Shown: positions 16,552 to 26,507, counted from the stretch's first letter. The stretch: 64,000 bases of DNA from Nocardia tengchongensis (GCF_018362975.1 NZ_CP074371.1:4960001-5024000); one strand, 5' to 3'. Notes: generated from the sequence alone by a model not told the origin. Program-made: numbers and translations.

Positions 16552-16700
16552 AGTACATCGTCAAGCCGCCGGTGTAGCGGCCCGAGTCAAAATCCTTGGC
16601 TTTCACGCTGTTTCACGCGTCCGTCGCGGTTCCCGGCCGCGGCGGACGTCCGCAGGTGGAGTAGGGTCTGCGACCGTATGTTTTCGAGATCGGAGTGCGT

Positions 16701-17336
16701 ATGAATGCGGTGATGTCCCCGGCGAAGCAGGGGCAGTCGCGGCAGCGGTGGGTGTGGATCGTCGCCTCGGTGGCAGTGGTGGCCGCGGTCGCGGCCGGTG
16801 CGGTATTCGCGTTGCGGGACGGGGACTCCGACGACGCGGCCGGGGGAACGACTTACCGCCAGCAGACCGACGAATGCGTGCTGGTCTCGGCCGCCGTGCT
16901 GACCCGCTACGTCCCGGGGGCGACGTGCAAGCGCACGCCGTCGATGACGATCAACCCCGACGAGATCACCCAGACGCCCAGCTGGACCAGCGATTCGCTG
17001 ACCCATCCGACCAGCATTCAAGCCGTGCTGCGGTTGGTCTCCAAGTCGCCGTCGGCCTATTCCCGGGCCAAGGCCTCGCTCGTCGATGTGTATCAGCAGC
17101 AACTCACCGGCGCGGTGACCGCCGACGTCGCGACCGCCGAGCTCGGGCCGCTGGCGCAGGAGGCGTTCGTGGTGAGCGGTGCGTCGAAGTCGATCCCGGG
17201 TCGCTCGGACGGGCGGATCGTGGTGCGCGCGGGCAACGCGGTCGTGGATATCGTCGTCACCGATTGGACCAGCGCCGCGGGCGCCGAAGCCGCGGCGAAA
17301 GCCGTTGCCGCCGATTTCATTTCCAATCTCCGATAG
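16701..17336 (+). CDS. Membrane-anchored protein of unknown function
   Basis: 211 residues from the ATG at 16701 (GGAG at 16692-16695). A short basic N-terminus (SRQRW) is followed by one hydrophobic helix (VWIVASVAVVAAVAAGAVFA), so the remaining 170 residues should face outside the membrane. There are two Cys (TDECVLVS and GATCKRT) in the exported part. The organisation recalls mycobacterial and nocardial DUF3558-like or sensor-tail proteins, but I recognise no defined domain. It is flanked by the NTF2-like gene and the P450 with gaps of over 90 bases, so it may be transcribed alone. Confidence 0.7.
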   Translation: MNAVMSPAKQGQSRQRWVWIVASVAVVAAVAAGAVFALRDGDSDDAAGGTTYRQQTDECVLVSAAVLTRYVPGATCKRTPSMTINPDEITQTPSWTSDSLTHPTSIQAVLRLVSKSPSAYSRAKASLVDVYQQQLTGAVTADVATAELGPLAQEAFVVSGASKSIPGRSDGRIVVRAGNAVVDIVVTDWTSAAGAEAAAKAVAADFISNLR

Positions 17337-17433
17337 CCACTGTTCAGCGGGCTTTATCGCGCTTCGGGTTGAGCACCCCCTCCCTCGCAGGTAACTTCCG
17401 GCACTATCGTTCGTCACGCAGGAGGGGTTTGCT

Positions 17434-18795
17434 TTGCCCAGAACACAATTCGTCGTAGCACCACCGGCAGGCAGCGAACTCCGACAGGTCAGCGGGCCTG
17501 CGACGAACTCGATTTCGCAACTGCTGCGGCAGCGCCGCGACCCGGTGCGGGCCGCGCGGGAGGACGAGGCCGCTTACGGTCCGGTGTACGCGCTGAACAT
17601 GTTCGGCACGCGGTGGATCATCGCCGGCGGACCCGATGCGGCCCAGCAGGTTCTGATGAGCAAGGACCGGGTGTTCGCCAACGGCCCCGCCTGGCAGCCG
17701 CTCAACGGCCCGTTCTTCGACCGCGGCCTGCTGATGCTCGATTTCGAGGAGCACCGCGCTCACCGCTCGATCATGCAGCAGGCCTTCGGCCGCCCGGCGC
17801 TCACCTCGTACCTGACCGACCTGCACGCCATCGTCGAACGCCATCTCGGCGAATGGTCCGAAGGCAGTCTCGCCCAGGGCGATCCGGCGCTGATGCACCG
17901 CCGCCTCGAGCGACTGACCCTCGATGTCGCGCTGGAGGTCTTCATGGGCGCACGCCTGCCTCGCGAGGAGAGCGCCCGCATCAGCAAGGCCGTCATGGAG
18001 ACCCTGGCCGGCGGCGGCGCCATGGTGCGCGCCGCGATCCCCGGCAACCGGTGGTGGCGCGGGCTGCGCGGCCGGCGCATAGTCGAGGCCTTCCTCATGG
18101 ACCGGATCCCGGCCGCGCGCGAGCAGCAGGGCAGCGACCTGTTGTCCATGCTGTGCCACGCCACCGACGAGGACGGCGCGCGGTTCGACGACCGCGACGT
18201 CGTCAACCACATGATCTTCCTGCTGGCCGCCGCGCACGACACCACCACCGGCACGCTGACGAACATGGTCTACAACATGGCCAAGTATCCGGACTGGCAG
18301 AAGCGCGCCCGGGTCCGCTCGCTGGAGATGCCGCACGAACTCGGCTACGACGAGCTGGCCGAACTCACCGAGCTGGAGTGGATTCTCAAGGAGACCACCC
18401 GGTTGTGCACTCCGATCCAGATCGAGCCGCGCGTCGCGGTCGCCGACACCGAGGTCTGCGGCTACTTCATTCCCGAGGGATCCGTGGTGGTGGTGCCCAC
18501 GCTGGTCAACCACCAGCGCCCCGAAATCTGGTCACACCCCGAGGAATTCGATCCCGAGCGGTTCGGCGACGAGCGCGCCGAGCACAAGCAGCACCGCATG
18601 GCGTGGGCCCCGTTCGGCGGCGGCCCGCACAAATGCATCGGCCAGCACTTCGCCGGCCTGGAGATCAAGATGGTGCTGCACCAGCTGCTGCGCAGCTTCG
18701 AATGGGAAGTCCCGCAGGACTACATCATGCCGCTGGACATGAGCGCCACGCCCATTCCCAAGGACTCGCTGCCGGTGACGCTGCGGCGGCGCTGA
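17434..18795 (+). CDS. Cytochrome P450
   Basis: 453 residues. The start is a TTG at 17434, fixed by GGAGGGG at 17421-17427, six bases upstream; no nearby ATG or GTG fits. All P450 landmarks are present: I-helix AAAHDTTTGT (with the acid-Thr pair for oxygen activation), ExxR as KETTR, and the heme-thiolate loop FGGGPHKCIGQ. Soluble bacterial type with no membrane anchor. The substrate is not predictable, and no ferredoxin or reductase gene is adjacent. It is followed after 75 bases by a secreted lipase in the same direction. Confidence 0.93.
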   Translation: MPRTQFVVAPPAGSELRQVSGPATNSISQLLRQRRDPVRAAREDEAAYGPVYALNMFGTRWIIAGGPDAAQQVLMSKDRVFANGPAWQPLNGPFFDRGLLMLDFEEHRAHRSIMQQAFGRPALTSYLTDLHAIVERHLGEWSEGSLAQGDPALMHRRLERLTLDVALEVFMGARLPREESARISKAVMETLAGGGAMVRAAIPGNRWWRGLRGRRIVEAFLMDRIPAAREQQGSDLLSMLCHATDEDGARFDDRDVVNHMIFLLAAAHDTTTGTLTNMVYNMAKYPDWQKRARVRSLEMPHELGYDELAELTELEWILKETTRLCTPIQIEPRVAVADTEVCGYFIPEGSVVVVPTLVNHQRPEIWSHPEEFDPERFGDERAEHKQHRMAWAPFGGGPHKCIGQHFAGLEIKMVLHQLLRSFEWEVPQDYIMPLDMSATPIPKDSLPVTLRRR

Positions 18796-18870
18796 CCCGC
18801 ATACGGAACGAGCCCGGAACACGCCACCGAGGGACCCGCCGAGTCAAATCCGACGGGTGCGGTCGGTCAC

Positions 18871-20121
18871 GTGCAACGATTCCCGACCGTGGCGAACGTC
18901 CGGGCTTTGCGGATAGGCATGCTGGTAGCGCTCGTAACCGCGCTGCTGCCCCTAGACGCGCACGCCGACCCCATCTCCGATCTGATCAATCCGAGCCATG
19001 ACCCGGCCGGCGTGCTACCGACCCCGCCCGCCGACCCGTTCTATACGCCGCGGCCGGGCTTCGAGGCCGAGGCGCCGGGCACGGTGCTCAGCGCGCGCCC
19101 GAGCAGCGGCCTGTTCCCCAGCGCCGACGCCTACGAGCTGCTGGTGCGGTCCACCGACTCGCACGATCAGCCGGTCGCGATCATGACGACCCTGCTGCTG
19201 CCGCACGCCGCCTGGCCGGGTCCGGGGCCCCGGCCGTTGGTGTCGTACAACATTCCCATCTCCTCGATGGGGTACTCGTGCGCGCCGTCGATGGAACTCA
19301 AGAAGGGGGTGTCCGCCGACGTCGTGGCCATCTCCCTGCTGCTGGCCAAGCAGTACGCCGTGGTCATCCCGGATCACCAGGGGCCGCGGCAGGCGTACGC
19401 GGCCGGATTGATGGGCGGGCACGCGGTGCTCGATTCCATTCGCGCGGTGACCCGGTCGGAGTCGCTCGAGCTCGGACCCGAGACGCCGGTGGTGATGACC
19501 GGCTACTCCGGCGGCTCGATCGCCACTACCTGGGCGGCGCAGCTGGCCGGGACCTACGCGCCCGAGATCCGGTTGGCGGGCACCATCATCGGGGGTGAAC
19601 CCGCCGATTACGAACAGCTGCTGCCGGGAATGAACGGCAACTGGGGTTCGGGAGTGCTGCTGGCGGCCGTGCTCGGCTTGGCCCGCGAATACCCGGAATT
19701 GCTGACCCTCTTCAATGACAACGGGTGGCGGGTCGCGCGCATGTTCCGCGATATCTGCGTCTCGCAGGAAACGATGCTCGGAATGATCGCGCCGCTGCGG
19801 GTCGAGGAGTTGTCGACGGTCTCCGACCCGCTGAAACTGCCCATGGTGCAACAGATTCTGGAGGAGAACCGGCCGGGCGGAACGACCCCCTCGGCGCCGG
19901 TTTACCTTTTCCACGGCGCCAACGAGATCTTCATTCCGTTCACCGGGGCGCAAGAGCTTTTCGACGACTGGTGCGACCGGGGTGCCCGGGTACGACTGCG
20001 GCCTTTCCCCGGTGAGCACTTCACGGCCGGCGCGCTCTCCATTCCCTTGACCACCGAATGGGTCGACCAACTTCTGACCGGGGAACTGGTGCCGCCGGGA
20101 TGCACCGGGCCCGGCCACTGA
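18871..20121 (+). CDS. Secreted lipase family protein
   Basis: 416 residues from a GTG at 18871; internal GTG (18889) and ATG (18919) starts are possible and none has a clear ribosome binding site. The N-terminus is a signal peptide (IGMLVALVTALLPLDAHADP). It has an alpha/beta hydrolase fold of the secretory lipase (LIP) type: nucleophile elbow TGYSGGSIAT, GANEIFIPF carrying a candidate Asp/Glu region, and PGEHFTAG with the catalytic His. Mycolata secrete several such lipases acting on triacylglycerols or cell-wall lipids. The next gene is an antigen-85-like esterase, so this is a small group of exported lipid enzymes. Confidence 0.85.
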   Translation: MQRFPTVANVRALRIGMLVALVTALLPLDAHADPISDLINPSHDPAGVLPTPPADPFYTPRPGFEAEAPGTVLSARPSSGLFPSADAYELLVRSTDSHDQPVAIMTTLLLPHAAWPGPGPRPLVSYNIPISSMGYSCAPSMELKKGVSADVVAISLLLAKQYAVVIPDHQGPRQAYAAGLMGGHAVLDSIRAVTRSESLELGPETPVVMTGYSGGSIATTWAAQLAGTYAPEIRLAGTIIGGEPADYEQLLPGMNGNWGSGVLLAAVLGLAREYPELLTLFNDNGWRVARMFRDICVSQETMLGMIAPLRVEELSTVSDPLKLPMVQQILEENRPGGTTPSAPVYLFHGANEIFIPFTGAQELFDDWCDRGARVRLRPFPGEHFTAGALSIPLTTEWVDQLLTGELVPPGCTGPGH

Positions 20122-20259
20122 GTACGCGATTGTGGTGTGGCGTACAGTCGGGGAATTGGGTGGCGTCGTTGCCGGTGAATCACCGTTGTTTCACATAGCA
20201 TTCGATGTGCCCGATAGGGGGCGCTCGCAGCACTGCTGGTTCCTGATGAATGGACATCG

Positions 20260-21234
20260 ATGAACGCCGATATGCGTGCCGTCGCGGCAACGGTTTTCAG
20301 CCTGGTGGCAATTCTGATATTCGGCGCCGGGGCGGTCCGTGCTGATCCACCCGCGGAATCGACCGTTTTCTCGGCCTCCGATATCGGTCCGGAGCAGACC
20401 AGGATTTCGGTGTATTCGGCGTCCATGGGTCGCACGGTCATCGTGGATGTCCTGCACCCCGACGACGACCAGCCGCGGCCCTCCTACTACCTGCTCGACG
20501 GCGTGGATTCCGGTGCGGCCGAGACCAATTGGACGCAGAAGACCGACATCGTGCCGTTCTTCTCCGGGAAACGCGTCAATGTGGTGCTGCCGGTGGGCGG
20601 CAAGGGGAGTTTCTATTCCGATTGGGAGCGGCCCGATCCCAATCTGGGCGGCGTGCAGATGTGGGAGACGTTCCTGACCCAGGAACTGCCGCCACTGATC
20701 GATCAGCGATTCGCGGGTAATGGACGCAATGCCATCGGCGGGCTGTCGATGGGTGCGCTCTCCGCGGCGGCGCTCACGTCCCGGTATCCGGACTTGTATC
20801 GCGGATTCGCCGCATTCAGCGGCTGCCTGGACACCATGAGCGCCAATGCCCGACTCGCCATCCGGAATTCGGTGCGCTGGGTCGGTGGCAATCCGGAGAA
20901 CATGTGGGGGCCCGACGGCGACCCGGACTGGGCGGCCCACGATCCGCTCACCAACGCACCCGCGCTGCGCGGAAAGGCGGTGTACGTGTCGACCGGCAGC
21001 GGGATGCCCGGCCCCGAATCGCTCACCGATCCGCTGATGCCGCAGGCGGTGACATTCGGCGCGGTGCTCGAGTATTTGGTGCTCGGATGCACCGAATCGT
21101 TCCAGCGGCGACTCGACGAGGTCGATGTTCCGGCGACATTCGTCTTCCATCCGCTGGGTACGCATTCCTGGCCGTACTGGCAGCAGGATCTGCACGACTC
21201 GTGGCCGCTGATGGAGGCGGCGCTCACCGACTAG
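20260..21234 (+). CDS. Mycolyltransferase / antigen 85-type esterase family protein
   Basis: 324 residues with a signal peptide (VAATVFSLVAILIFGAGAV, cleavage near VRA-DP). An esterase-D/Ag85 fold is indicated by SYYLLDGVDSGAAETNW, the nucleophile elbow GGLSMGALSA, WERPDPNLGGVQMWETFL and the final THSWPYWQQDL with the catalytic His. Ag85 proteins transfer mycolic acids onto trehalose and arabinogalactan outside the cell. The many paralogues in Nocardia and Corynebacterium may have narrower roles. Its last 11 bases overlap the 3' end of the convergent sigma-factor gene. Confidence 0.87.
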   Translation: MNADMRAVAATVFSLVAILIFGAGAVRADPPAESTVFSASDIGPEQTRISVYSASMGRTVIVDVLHPDDDQPRPSYYLLDGVDSGAAETNWTQKTDIVPFFSGKRVNVVLPVGGKGSFYSDWERPDPNLGGVQMWETFLTQELPPLIDQRFAGNGRNAIGGLSMGALSAAALTSRYPDLYRGFAAFSGCLDTMSANARLAIRNSVRWVGGNPENMWGPDGDPDWAAHDPLTNAPALRGKAVYVSTGSGMPGPESLTDPLMPQAVTFGAVLEYLVLGCTESFQRRLDEVDVPATFVFHPLGTHSWPYWQQDLHDSWPLMEAALTD

Positions 21235-22207
21235 GGGCGAACAAGGCCACCAACGCCGGATCGTGGAACGCGACCACCCGCGCGACACCGGCGGCGGTCG
21301 CGGCCAGCACCACGACCCCGCTCGCCCGCAGCACGCCATCCGCGTCACGGCGATGGATGACCGCGGCGGGCTGGCCATTGGCGCTGGTGGCGGCCATCTT
21401 CCAAGCGCCGGGGGCGCCCAGCACCTGCGCGTCGAGCATGCGGATGCAGTTCGCCAAACCCGCCTGCCAGTCGCGGAACGGTGTCGCCTCCAACGTCGCA
21501 TCGGTGCGCAACACCTGTTCCAACAGCGCGGCATCGGCGCGTTCGAAGGCCGCGATATAGCCGTCGAGCAGCGCGCGGGCGCGCGGGTCGGCCGGTTCGA
21601 GCAGGCGCTCGGGCTCCGGGTCGAGATCGTGCAGGCGGGCGCGGGCGCGCTGCAGGCCGCTCTTGACCGCGGCCGTGGTGGTGCCCAGTATGTCCGCGGT
21701 CTCCGACGCGGAGAAGGCGAGCACGTCCCGCAGTAGCAGGATCGCGCGCTGACGGGCGGGCAGGTGCTGCAAACTCGCGATGAGGGCAAGGCGCAACGAT
21801 TCCCGGGCGACCACCATCGCCGCCGGATCATTGCCGGCCGGGGCGACCCAGTGGTCGGGGAACGGCTCCAGCCACGCGACCTCGCCCGGCGCGACGGGAT
21901 CCGACGGGCGATCGGGGTCGGTGGCCGGGGCGTCCAGGCTCGAGGGCAGGACGCGGATCCTGCGATGCCGCAACGCCGTCAGGCAGACATTGGTGGCGAT
22001 GGTGTAGAGCCAGGACCGGATCGAGGCGCGGCCCTCGAAGGACGGGTAGGCGCGCCAGGCTCGCAGGTAGGTTTCCTGGACCAGGTCCTCCGCGTCCTGC
22101 GCCGAGCCGACCAGTCGGTAGCAGTGCGCCAGCAGCTCCTTGCGGAACCGCTCGGTCTCGGCGGCGAACCGGTCCTGGTCGGCGGCCTGCCGCAGCTGCG
22201 CCGTCAT
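21224..22207 (-). CDS. ECF-type sigma-70 factor with C-terminal SnoaL-like domain
   Basis: 327 residues. Region 2 is visible as LLAHCYRLVGSAQDAEDLVQ and RAWRAYPSFEGRASIRSWLY. Region 4 is visible as LQHLPARQRAILLLRDVLAF followed by SASETADILGTTTAAVKSGL. The C-terminal 120 residues (DGYIAAFERADAALLEQVL, TPFRDWQAG) look like an NTF2/SnoaL domain, as in the SigG/TIGR02960 and SigJ groups, where the extension replaces a separate anti-sigma factor. The DGGGR-type linker of the ECF41 group is not seen, which favours the SigG-like type. No anti-sigma gene is adjacent. Signal and regulon are unknown. Confidence 0.87.
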   Translation of the reverse strand: MTAQLRQAADQDRFAAETERFRKELLAHCYRLVGSAQDAEDLVQETYLRAWRAYPSFEGRASIRSWLYTIATNVCLTALRHRRIRVLPSSLDAPATDPDRPSDPVAPGEVAWLEPFPDHWVAPAGNDPAAMVVARESLRLALIASLQHLPARQRAILLLRDVLAFSASETADILGTTTAAVKSGLQRARARLHDLDPEPERLLEPADPRARALLDGYIAAFERADAALLEQVLRTDATLEATPFRDWQAGLANCIRMLDAQVLGAPGAWKMAATSANGQPAAVIHRRDADGVLRASGVVVLAATAAGVARVVAFHDPALVALFAPSR

Positions 22208-22359
22208 GCTGCGAGTCTAGGACTCGGAATCCGCGCCGATCGACAAGTCATCTGTGCTCCCAGCCGCTGTGGCTCCGCTGATCGGAACCTTCGCTCATAT
22301 CGACCCGCAGAACGAGGCAAAGGAATCGATTCCCAGGTCAGCGGAACACTTGGGCGCGG

Positions 22360-23349
22360 CTAGGGGAGCAGGGCCAGCTTGCCCACGGTGGCTCTGGCCT
22401 CCAGCTCGGCGAGCACTTTGGGGCCATCGGCCAAGTCGTAGGCGGTGCTCGCCCCCGGTGCCACCACGCCGGCGGCGATGAGTGCGAACAGCTCTCCCAT
22501 GAGCTCGCCGAACAGCTGTGGGGCCGCCTGGATCAGCACCCCGATATTGAGCCCGATCAGGTGCACCTGATGCTTGTAGACCAGCTCCCAGTTGGTGATC
22601 GGGGCCTCGCCGCCCGCCAGGCCGTAGACGACGACCCGGCCGGTGACCCGTTTGGCCGCAGCCAGACTGGCCTCGAAGGCGGAACCGCCCGCGGACTCCA
22701 GCACCAGATCCGCACCGGCGCTATCGGTCAGCCGCAAGACCTCGGCGGCGAGATCGGTTGCGCGGGAATCGAGTACGTGGTCGGCACCCAACCCCCGGAC
22801 GGTCGCGTGTTTAGCAGGGGACGCGGTGCCGATGACCCTCGCTCCGTAGTGTTTGGCCAGGATCACCGCGGCCTGTCCGGTCGCGCCCGCGGCCGCGGGG
22901 ATCAGCATGGTTTGCCCCGCCTCGAGCCTGCCGAGCTTCAGTGCGGCCAGCGCGGTCGGCCAGTTCACCAGCAGGCCGAGCGCCTGCTGGGCGGTCCAGC
23001 CGGCAGGCACCGGGACCGCCGAGGCGGCGGGCAGGACCAGGTATTCGGCGAACGCTCCCTCGCCGATTCCGGCCACACGGGTCCCGGGCACGGGTCCGGT
23101 CACCGCCTCGCCGAGCGCGACGACTTCACCGGCGGCTTCGAAGCCCGCGAGATAGGGCGGTCGCGGTCCGTCCCGGAAGACGCCGTGCGACTTCGACAGA
23201 TCGGCGAAGTTGACTCCGGCAGCGGTGACACGGACGAGGACCTCGCATCGGCCAGGGTTAGGGACCGGTGCATCGGTGATCAGGCGCATGTCCTGGGGGC
23301 CGCGCAGGGAGTCCTGCCGCAGTGCGCGCATGGTGGCGGGAATGCTCAT
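22360..23349 (-). CDS. Zinc-independent medium-chain dehydrogenase/reductase, quinone oxidoreductase-like
   Basis: 329 residues. A GroES-like N-terminal domain (VRVTAAGVNFADLSKSHG) is followed by a Rossmann domain with the NADPH loop AAAGATGQAAVILAKHYGA and the later VLESAGGSAFEASL. The Cys/His zinc ligands of alcohol dehydrogenases are missing, as in quinone oxidoreductases, which reduce quinones or enones with NADPH. The gene lies divergent to the 23569 gene across about 220 bases and convergent to nothing obvious; the sigma-factor gene follows after 152 bases in the same direction. Confidence 0.85.
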   Translation of the reverse strand: MSIPATMRALRQDSLRGPQDMRLITDAPVPNPGRCEVLVRVTAAGVNFADLSKSHGVFRDGPRPPYLAGFEAAGEVVALGEAVTGPVPGTRVAGIGEGAFAEYLVLPAASAVPVPAGWTAQQALGLLVNWPTALAALKLGRLEAGQTMLIPAAAGATGQAAVILAKHYGARVIGTASPAKHATVRGLGADHVLDSRATDLAAEVLRLTDSAGADLVLESAGGSAFEASLAAAKRVTGRVVVYGLAGGEAPITNWELVYKHQVHLIGLNIGVLIQAAPQLFGELMGELFALIAAGVVAPGASTAYDLADGPKVLAELEARATVGKLALLP

Positions 23350-23568
23350 GGTTGTCGGGTCCTTCCGGAGTTGTCGGCACGTCCCGGGGGAGTGCCCGGT
23401 CCTTCAGGTAGACCTCGCTCACCGCGGAAAGGAATCGGCGCGCCCTCCACCGCCACGCACCGGCGGGCCGGGGCTACGCCGAGAGTGAAATGGGCGGCGG
23501 CGGATGGGTTTTCGCGGCCAGAATGGGGCGGGCCGTTCGGTCCCTGACTCGTGTGGAGGCTGTGGGAG

Positions 23569-24685
23569 ATGACTGAGGTGCTGCTCACGCCGCCGGATGC
23601 CGCCGAGGTGCGGTTCCTGGCGCGGGGTGTGGGTGAGTGCGGCGACCTGCGATCAGGGGCTCACGCCCCTGCAGCAGTTGCTGATTCCGGCGATGTTCCT
23701 GTCGATGACCGGGCATCGGGTGGAATTGGCCGAGGTGACGCCGATCGGGGCGGCGGAGTTCGCGGCGGGCATGGCGCGGCGCAATCGGATCTTCCGGGAG
23801 CGGGTCGTGCAGACCATGCTGCTGGCGGCGCTGGTGGTGCGGCCGTTGCCCGAGGCGACCGGGAAGCAGTTGCGGGAGTTCGCCGACGCGCTCGGCGTCG
23901 ACGACGACATGATCGAGGTCGCCCAGCGCTACGCGGAGGGCGCGGTGGATCTGGCCGCGGTCGACTTCACCCGCAACGGGTATCTGGGCAACACCGACAC
24001 ACTGCGGCTGGACGCGCTGCACACCGAGGGCCTGGACAATTCGTGGAGCGCGGTCACCGACGATGCCGGGCTGGCCGGGCGCTGGGCCCAGCTGTGGGAG
24101 CTGCCGGTCGGCACGCTGGGTCGCGGCGTCGCCGACTTCTATCGCGATCGCGGCTTCGTGACCCCGGGCCTGCCCGGTTCCGCGCCGCCGCTGCTGGCCC
24201 AGCACGACTGGGTGCACGTGCTCGCCGGCTACGGCACCACCCTCGAGAACGAGATCGAGGTGTTCGCGTTCATGGCCCGCGCCAATGACGACCCGCGCGC
24301 GTTCAGCCTGCTGGCCATGGTGATCTCGCTGTTCGAGACCGGGTACCTGCGCGCGGGCGCGGGCCTGTTCGAGGCCGACGCCGGACACCTGAGCACCGCG
24401 GGCATGGCCACCCGGCTCGGGGACGCCATGCGGCGCGGGGCGCTGACCGAGGGCAGCCACGACTTCCTCGACCTGGACTGGTTCTTCCTCGCCGACCGCC
24501 CGATCACGGTGGTGCGCACCGAGATCGGGCTGGTGCCCAAGGACGGGATCGCGATCGCCGCGGGCTCGGCGGGGCCGTGGCAACCCGGCGGAATCACGCC
24601 CTACCAGCTGAATTCGTCGAAGAACGCGGCCGCGGCCGAGGGGCGCGAATATCTGCCCTGGCAGCCGGATCCGACACGCGATTGA
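23569..24685 (+). CDS. Conserved protein of unknown function, interrupted by a frameshift
   Basis: Two overlapping frames make one sensible protein of about 371 residues. The first (ATG at 23569, GGAGG at 23555-23559) reads MTEVLLTPPDAAEVRFLARG and continues to GDLRSG. The second continues with LTPLQQLLIPAMFLSMTGHR through to the stop at 24685. The join falls at the four Gs at 23656-23659, where removing one G restores the frame exactly. The protein is helical and acidic with no signal peptide. RRNRIFRERVVQTMLLAALV and LREFADALGVDDDMIEVA are faintly reminiscent of TerB-like helical domains, which I would not rely on. The reader should not take the internal Met at 23597 as a start. Confidence 0.6.
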
Positions 24686-24837
24686 CCGGGTGGCCCCGTC
24701 TGCCCGACCAGACAGGCGGGCGGGGGATCGACTTCACTACGCGGGCGCGGTGATCACCTCCCGGCAACTGGTGATCACCTTCCCTGCCGGCCACTCGTGA
24801 TCCCTTCCCCCCCGCACGGCGACCCGCGACTAGCTTG

Positions 24838-25968
24838 TTAGCTTGGCCCGAGTAGGTCGAGCATCCCGGAAACCGCTGCGGGCCAGGTGAATTGCTCGGC
24901 CCGGTGGCGGGCGGCGCGGCGGCGTTCGGCACGCGGGCGCGCCAGGACGTCGGTGACGGCGGTGGCGAAAGCGCGCGGATGGTCGGCGGCCACCGCGCCC
25001 GCTTCGGCGGTGATGATGTCGGCCAGCGCCGAGGAGCGGCTCACCACGACCGGGGTGCCGGCGGCGAGGGCTTCCAGGGCGGCCAGCCCGAAGGTCTCGT
25101 GCGGGCCCGGCGCCAGCGAGACATCGGCGGTGGCCAGCAGGGTCGCCAATGTTGTCCGGTCATCGATGAATCCGGTGAAGTGGACGGTGGGGCGGCCGTC
25201 GGGCAGCGGCGGGATGGTGCGGGCGCGCCGCTCGAGGGCTTCGCGGCGGGGGCCGTCACCCGCGACGACCAGACGGGCGTCCAGGCCCCGGCGGCGCAGC
25301 GCCCCGACCGCGGCGATGCTGCGGTCCACGCGCTTCTCGACCGAGAGCCGGCCGCAGTGCACCAGCAACGGGTAGTCGTCGGCGCCCAGATCGGTGCGCA
25401 GGCGGTGGTCGTGGCGGTCGGGCCGGAACATGTCCAGGTCCACCCCGAGGGGGACCAGTTCGACATTGGCGGCGTCGATGCGCTGGAATTCCTCGCGCGC
25501 GAACTCGGTGGTGCACACGACCACGTCGTAGGTGGCGGCGGTGCGCCGGTTGGCGGCGTCGGCGGCGCGGCGGGCCAGCGGGCCGGGCAGCACCTGACCC
25601 AGCAGCCGGTCGAGGCGTTCGTGGGAGATCATCACCCCCGCGATGTCGCGACGGCGCGCCCAGCGGCCGAAACCGCGCAGCGTCAACCGGTCCGACACCT
25701 CCAGCACGTCCGGGCGCAAACCCGACAGGGTGTCGGCGACGCGGCGCGGATCCGCGGCGCGATAGCCGCCCGTCCACGGAATCTCCGGCGCGGGCAGGGT
25801 GATCCGCAGGACGCCGGTGGCCAGCACCTCCTCCGCGCGCCGCGGGCCGGGCACCACCAGCACCACCTCGTGTCCGGCGGCCGCGTAGCCCGCGCCGAGG
25901 TGATGCAGTGCGGTTCGCAACCCACCCGAGCGCGGACCGTAGAAGTTCGCCAGCTGAACGATGCGCAC
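24838..25968 (-). CDS. Glycosyltransferase family 4 protein
   Basis: 376 residues from a GTG at 25968 (MRIVQLANFYGPRSGGLRTA); the frame is open further upstream, but that part is not protein-like. GT-B fold: N-terminal glycine loop GPRSGG, HCGRLSVEKRVDRSI at the start of the second domain, and the donor-binding motif HETFGLAALEALAAGTPVVV with the E-x7-E pattern. In mycolata such enzymes often use GDP-mannose for envelope glycolipids. Which acceptor applies here cannot be told. It is divergent from the small 26281 gene across about 310 bases. Confidence 0.83.
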   Translation of the reverse strand: MRIVQLANFYGPRSGGLRTALHHLGAGYAAAGHEVVLVVPGPRRAEEVLATGVLRITLPAPEIPWTGGYRAADPRRVADTLSGLRPDVLEVSDRLTLRGFGRWARRRDIAGVMISHERLDRLLGQVLPGPLARRAADAANRRTAATYDVVVCTTEFAREEFQRIDAANVELVPLGVDLDMFRPDRHDHRLRTDLGADDYPLLVHCGRLSVEKRVDRSIAAVGALRRRGLDARLVVAGDGPRREALERRARTIPPLPDGRPTVHFTGFIDDRTTLATLLATADVSLAPGPHETFGLAALEALAAGTPVVVSRSSALADIITAEAGAVAADHPRAFATAVTDVLARPRAERRRAARHRAEQFTWPAAVSGMLDLLGPS

Positions 25969-26280
25969 GAGGCCGATCGTGCAGGGTACCGGGTTACCGT
26001 CGGCACCTCCGACGCCAACACCACGTGAACAGCCGCGAAAGACCCGGACAACCGGGCGTGGTCCGCATCGTGCGGCCACCTGGACCGGGTCTGTCGGGCC
26101 GAATTCCGCACCGATCGGGGCGGCGACCGTCCCCGGCCCGCCGTCGAACTGCTTGCAGCCGACCTCAATTGGCCGAATTCGTGCCCGCACCGGTCTGGCG
26201 CACGGCCGACGACCTTGGTAGAGATTGGGGTACGCACAAGCGGAGTGATCCGGATCATTCCGGGGGACGGGGACGAATCA

Positions 26281-26502
26281 GTGGGTGCCAGAGCCGAACT
26301 GGAAAAGGAATTGGGCGGGCCGCTGGCCGCGCTCGATCAGTTGAACGAGGCCGAGGCGGCCGATCTGCTGGCGGTGTTCCAGCAGGCGCAGCGCACCGAG
26401 AACCTGGCGATGGTCGAGGCGGTCGACAAGACCGTCGGCGCGCTGCCGTGGCCGTTGCGCACGGTCGCGAAGAAGATCATGTTCGGCAACAAGCTCGGGT
26501 AG
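26281..26502 (+). CDS. Small protein of unknown function, upstream of helical-repeat paralogue A
   Basis: 73 residues from a GTG at 26281 preceded by GGGGACGGGGA; a longer start at 26215 is possible but less protein-like. The protein is charged and helical (LEKELGGPLAALDQLNEAEA, then RTENLAMVEAVDKTVGALPW) and ends in a basic KKIMFGNKLG. There is no signal peptide or membrane segment. Its stop is five bases before the next ATG, so the two are one operon. This suggests a functional partnership with the 357-residue protein. The second paralogue of that protein, at 33060, has no equivalent of this gene upstream. Confidence 0.6.
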   Translation: MGARAELEKELGGPLAALDQLNEAEAADLLAVFQQAQRTENLAMVEAVDKTVGALPWPLRTVAKKIMFGNKLG

Positions 26503-26507
26503 GGGCG

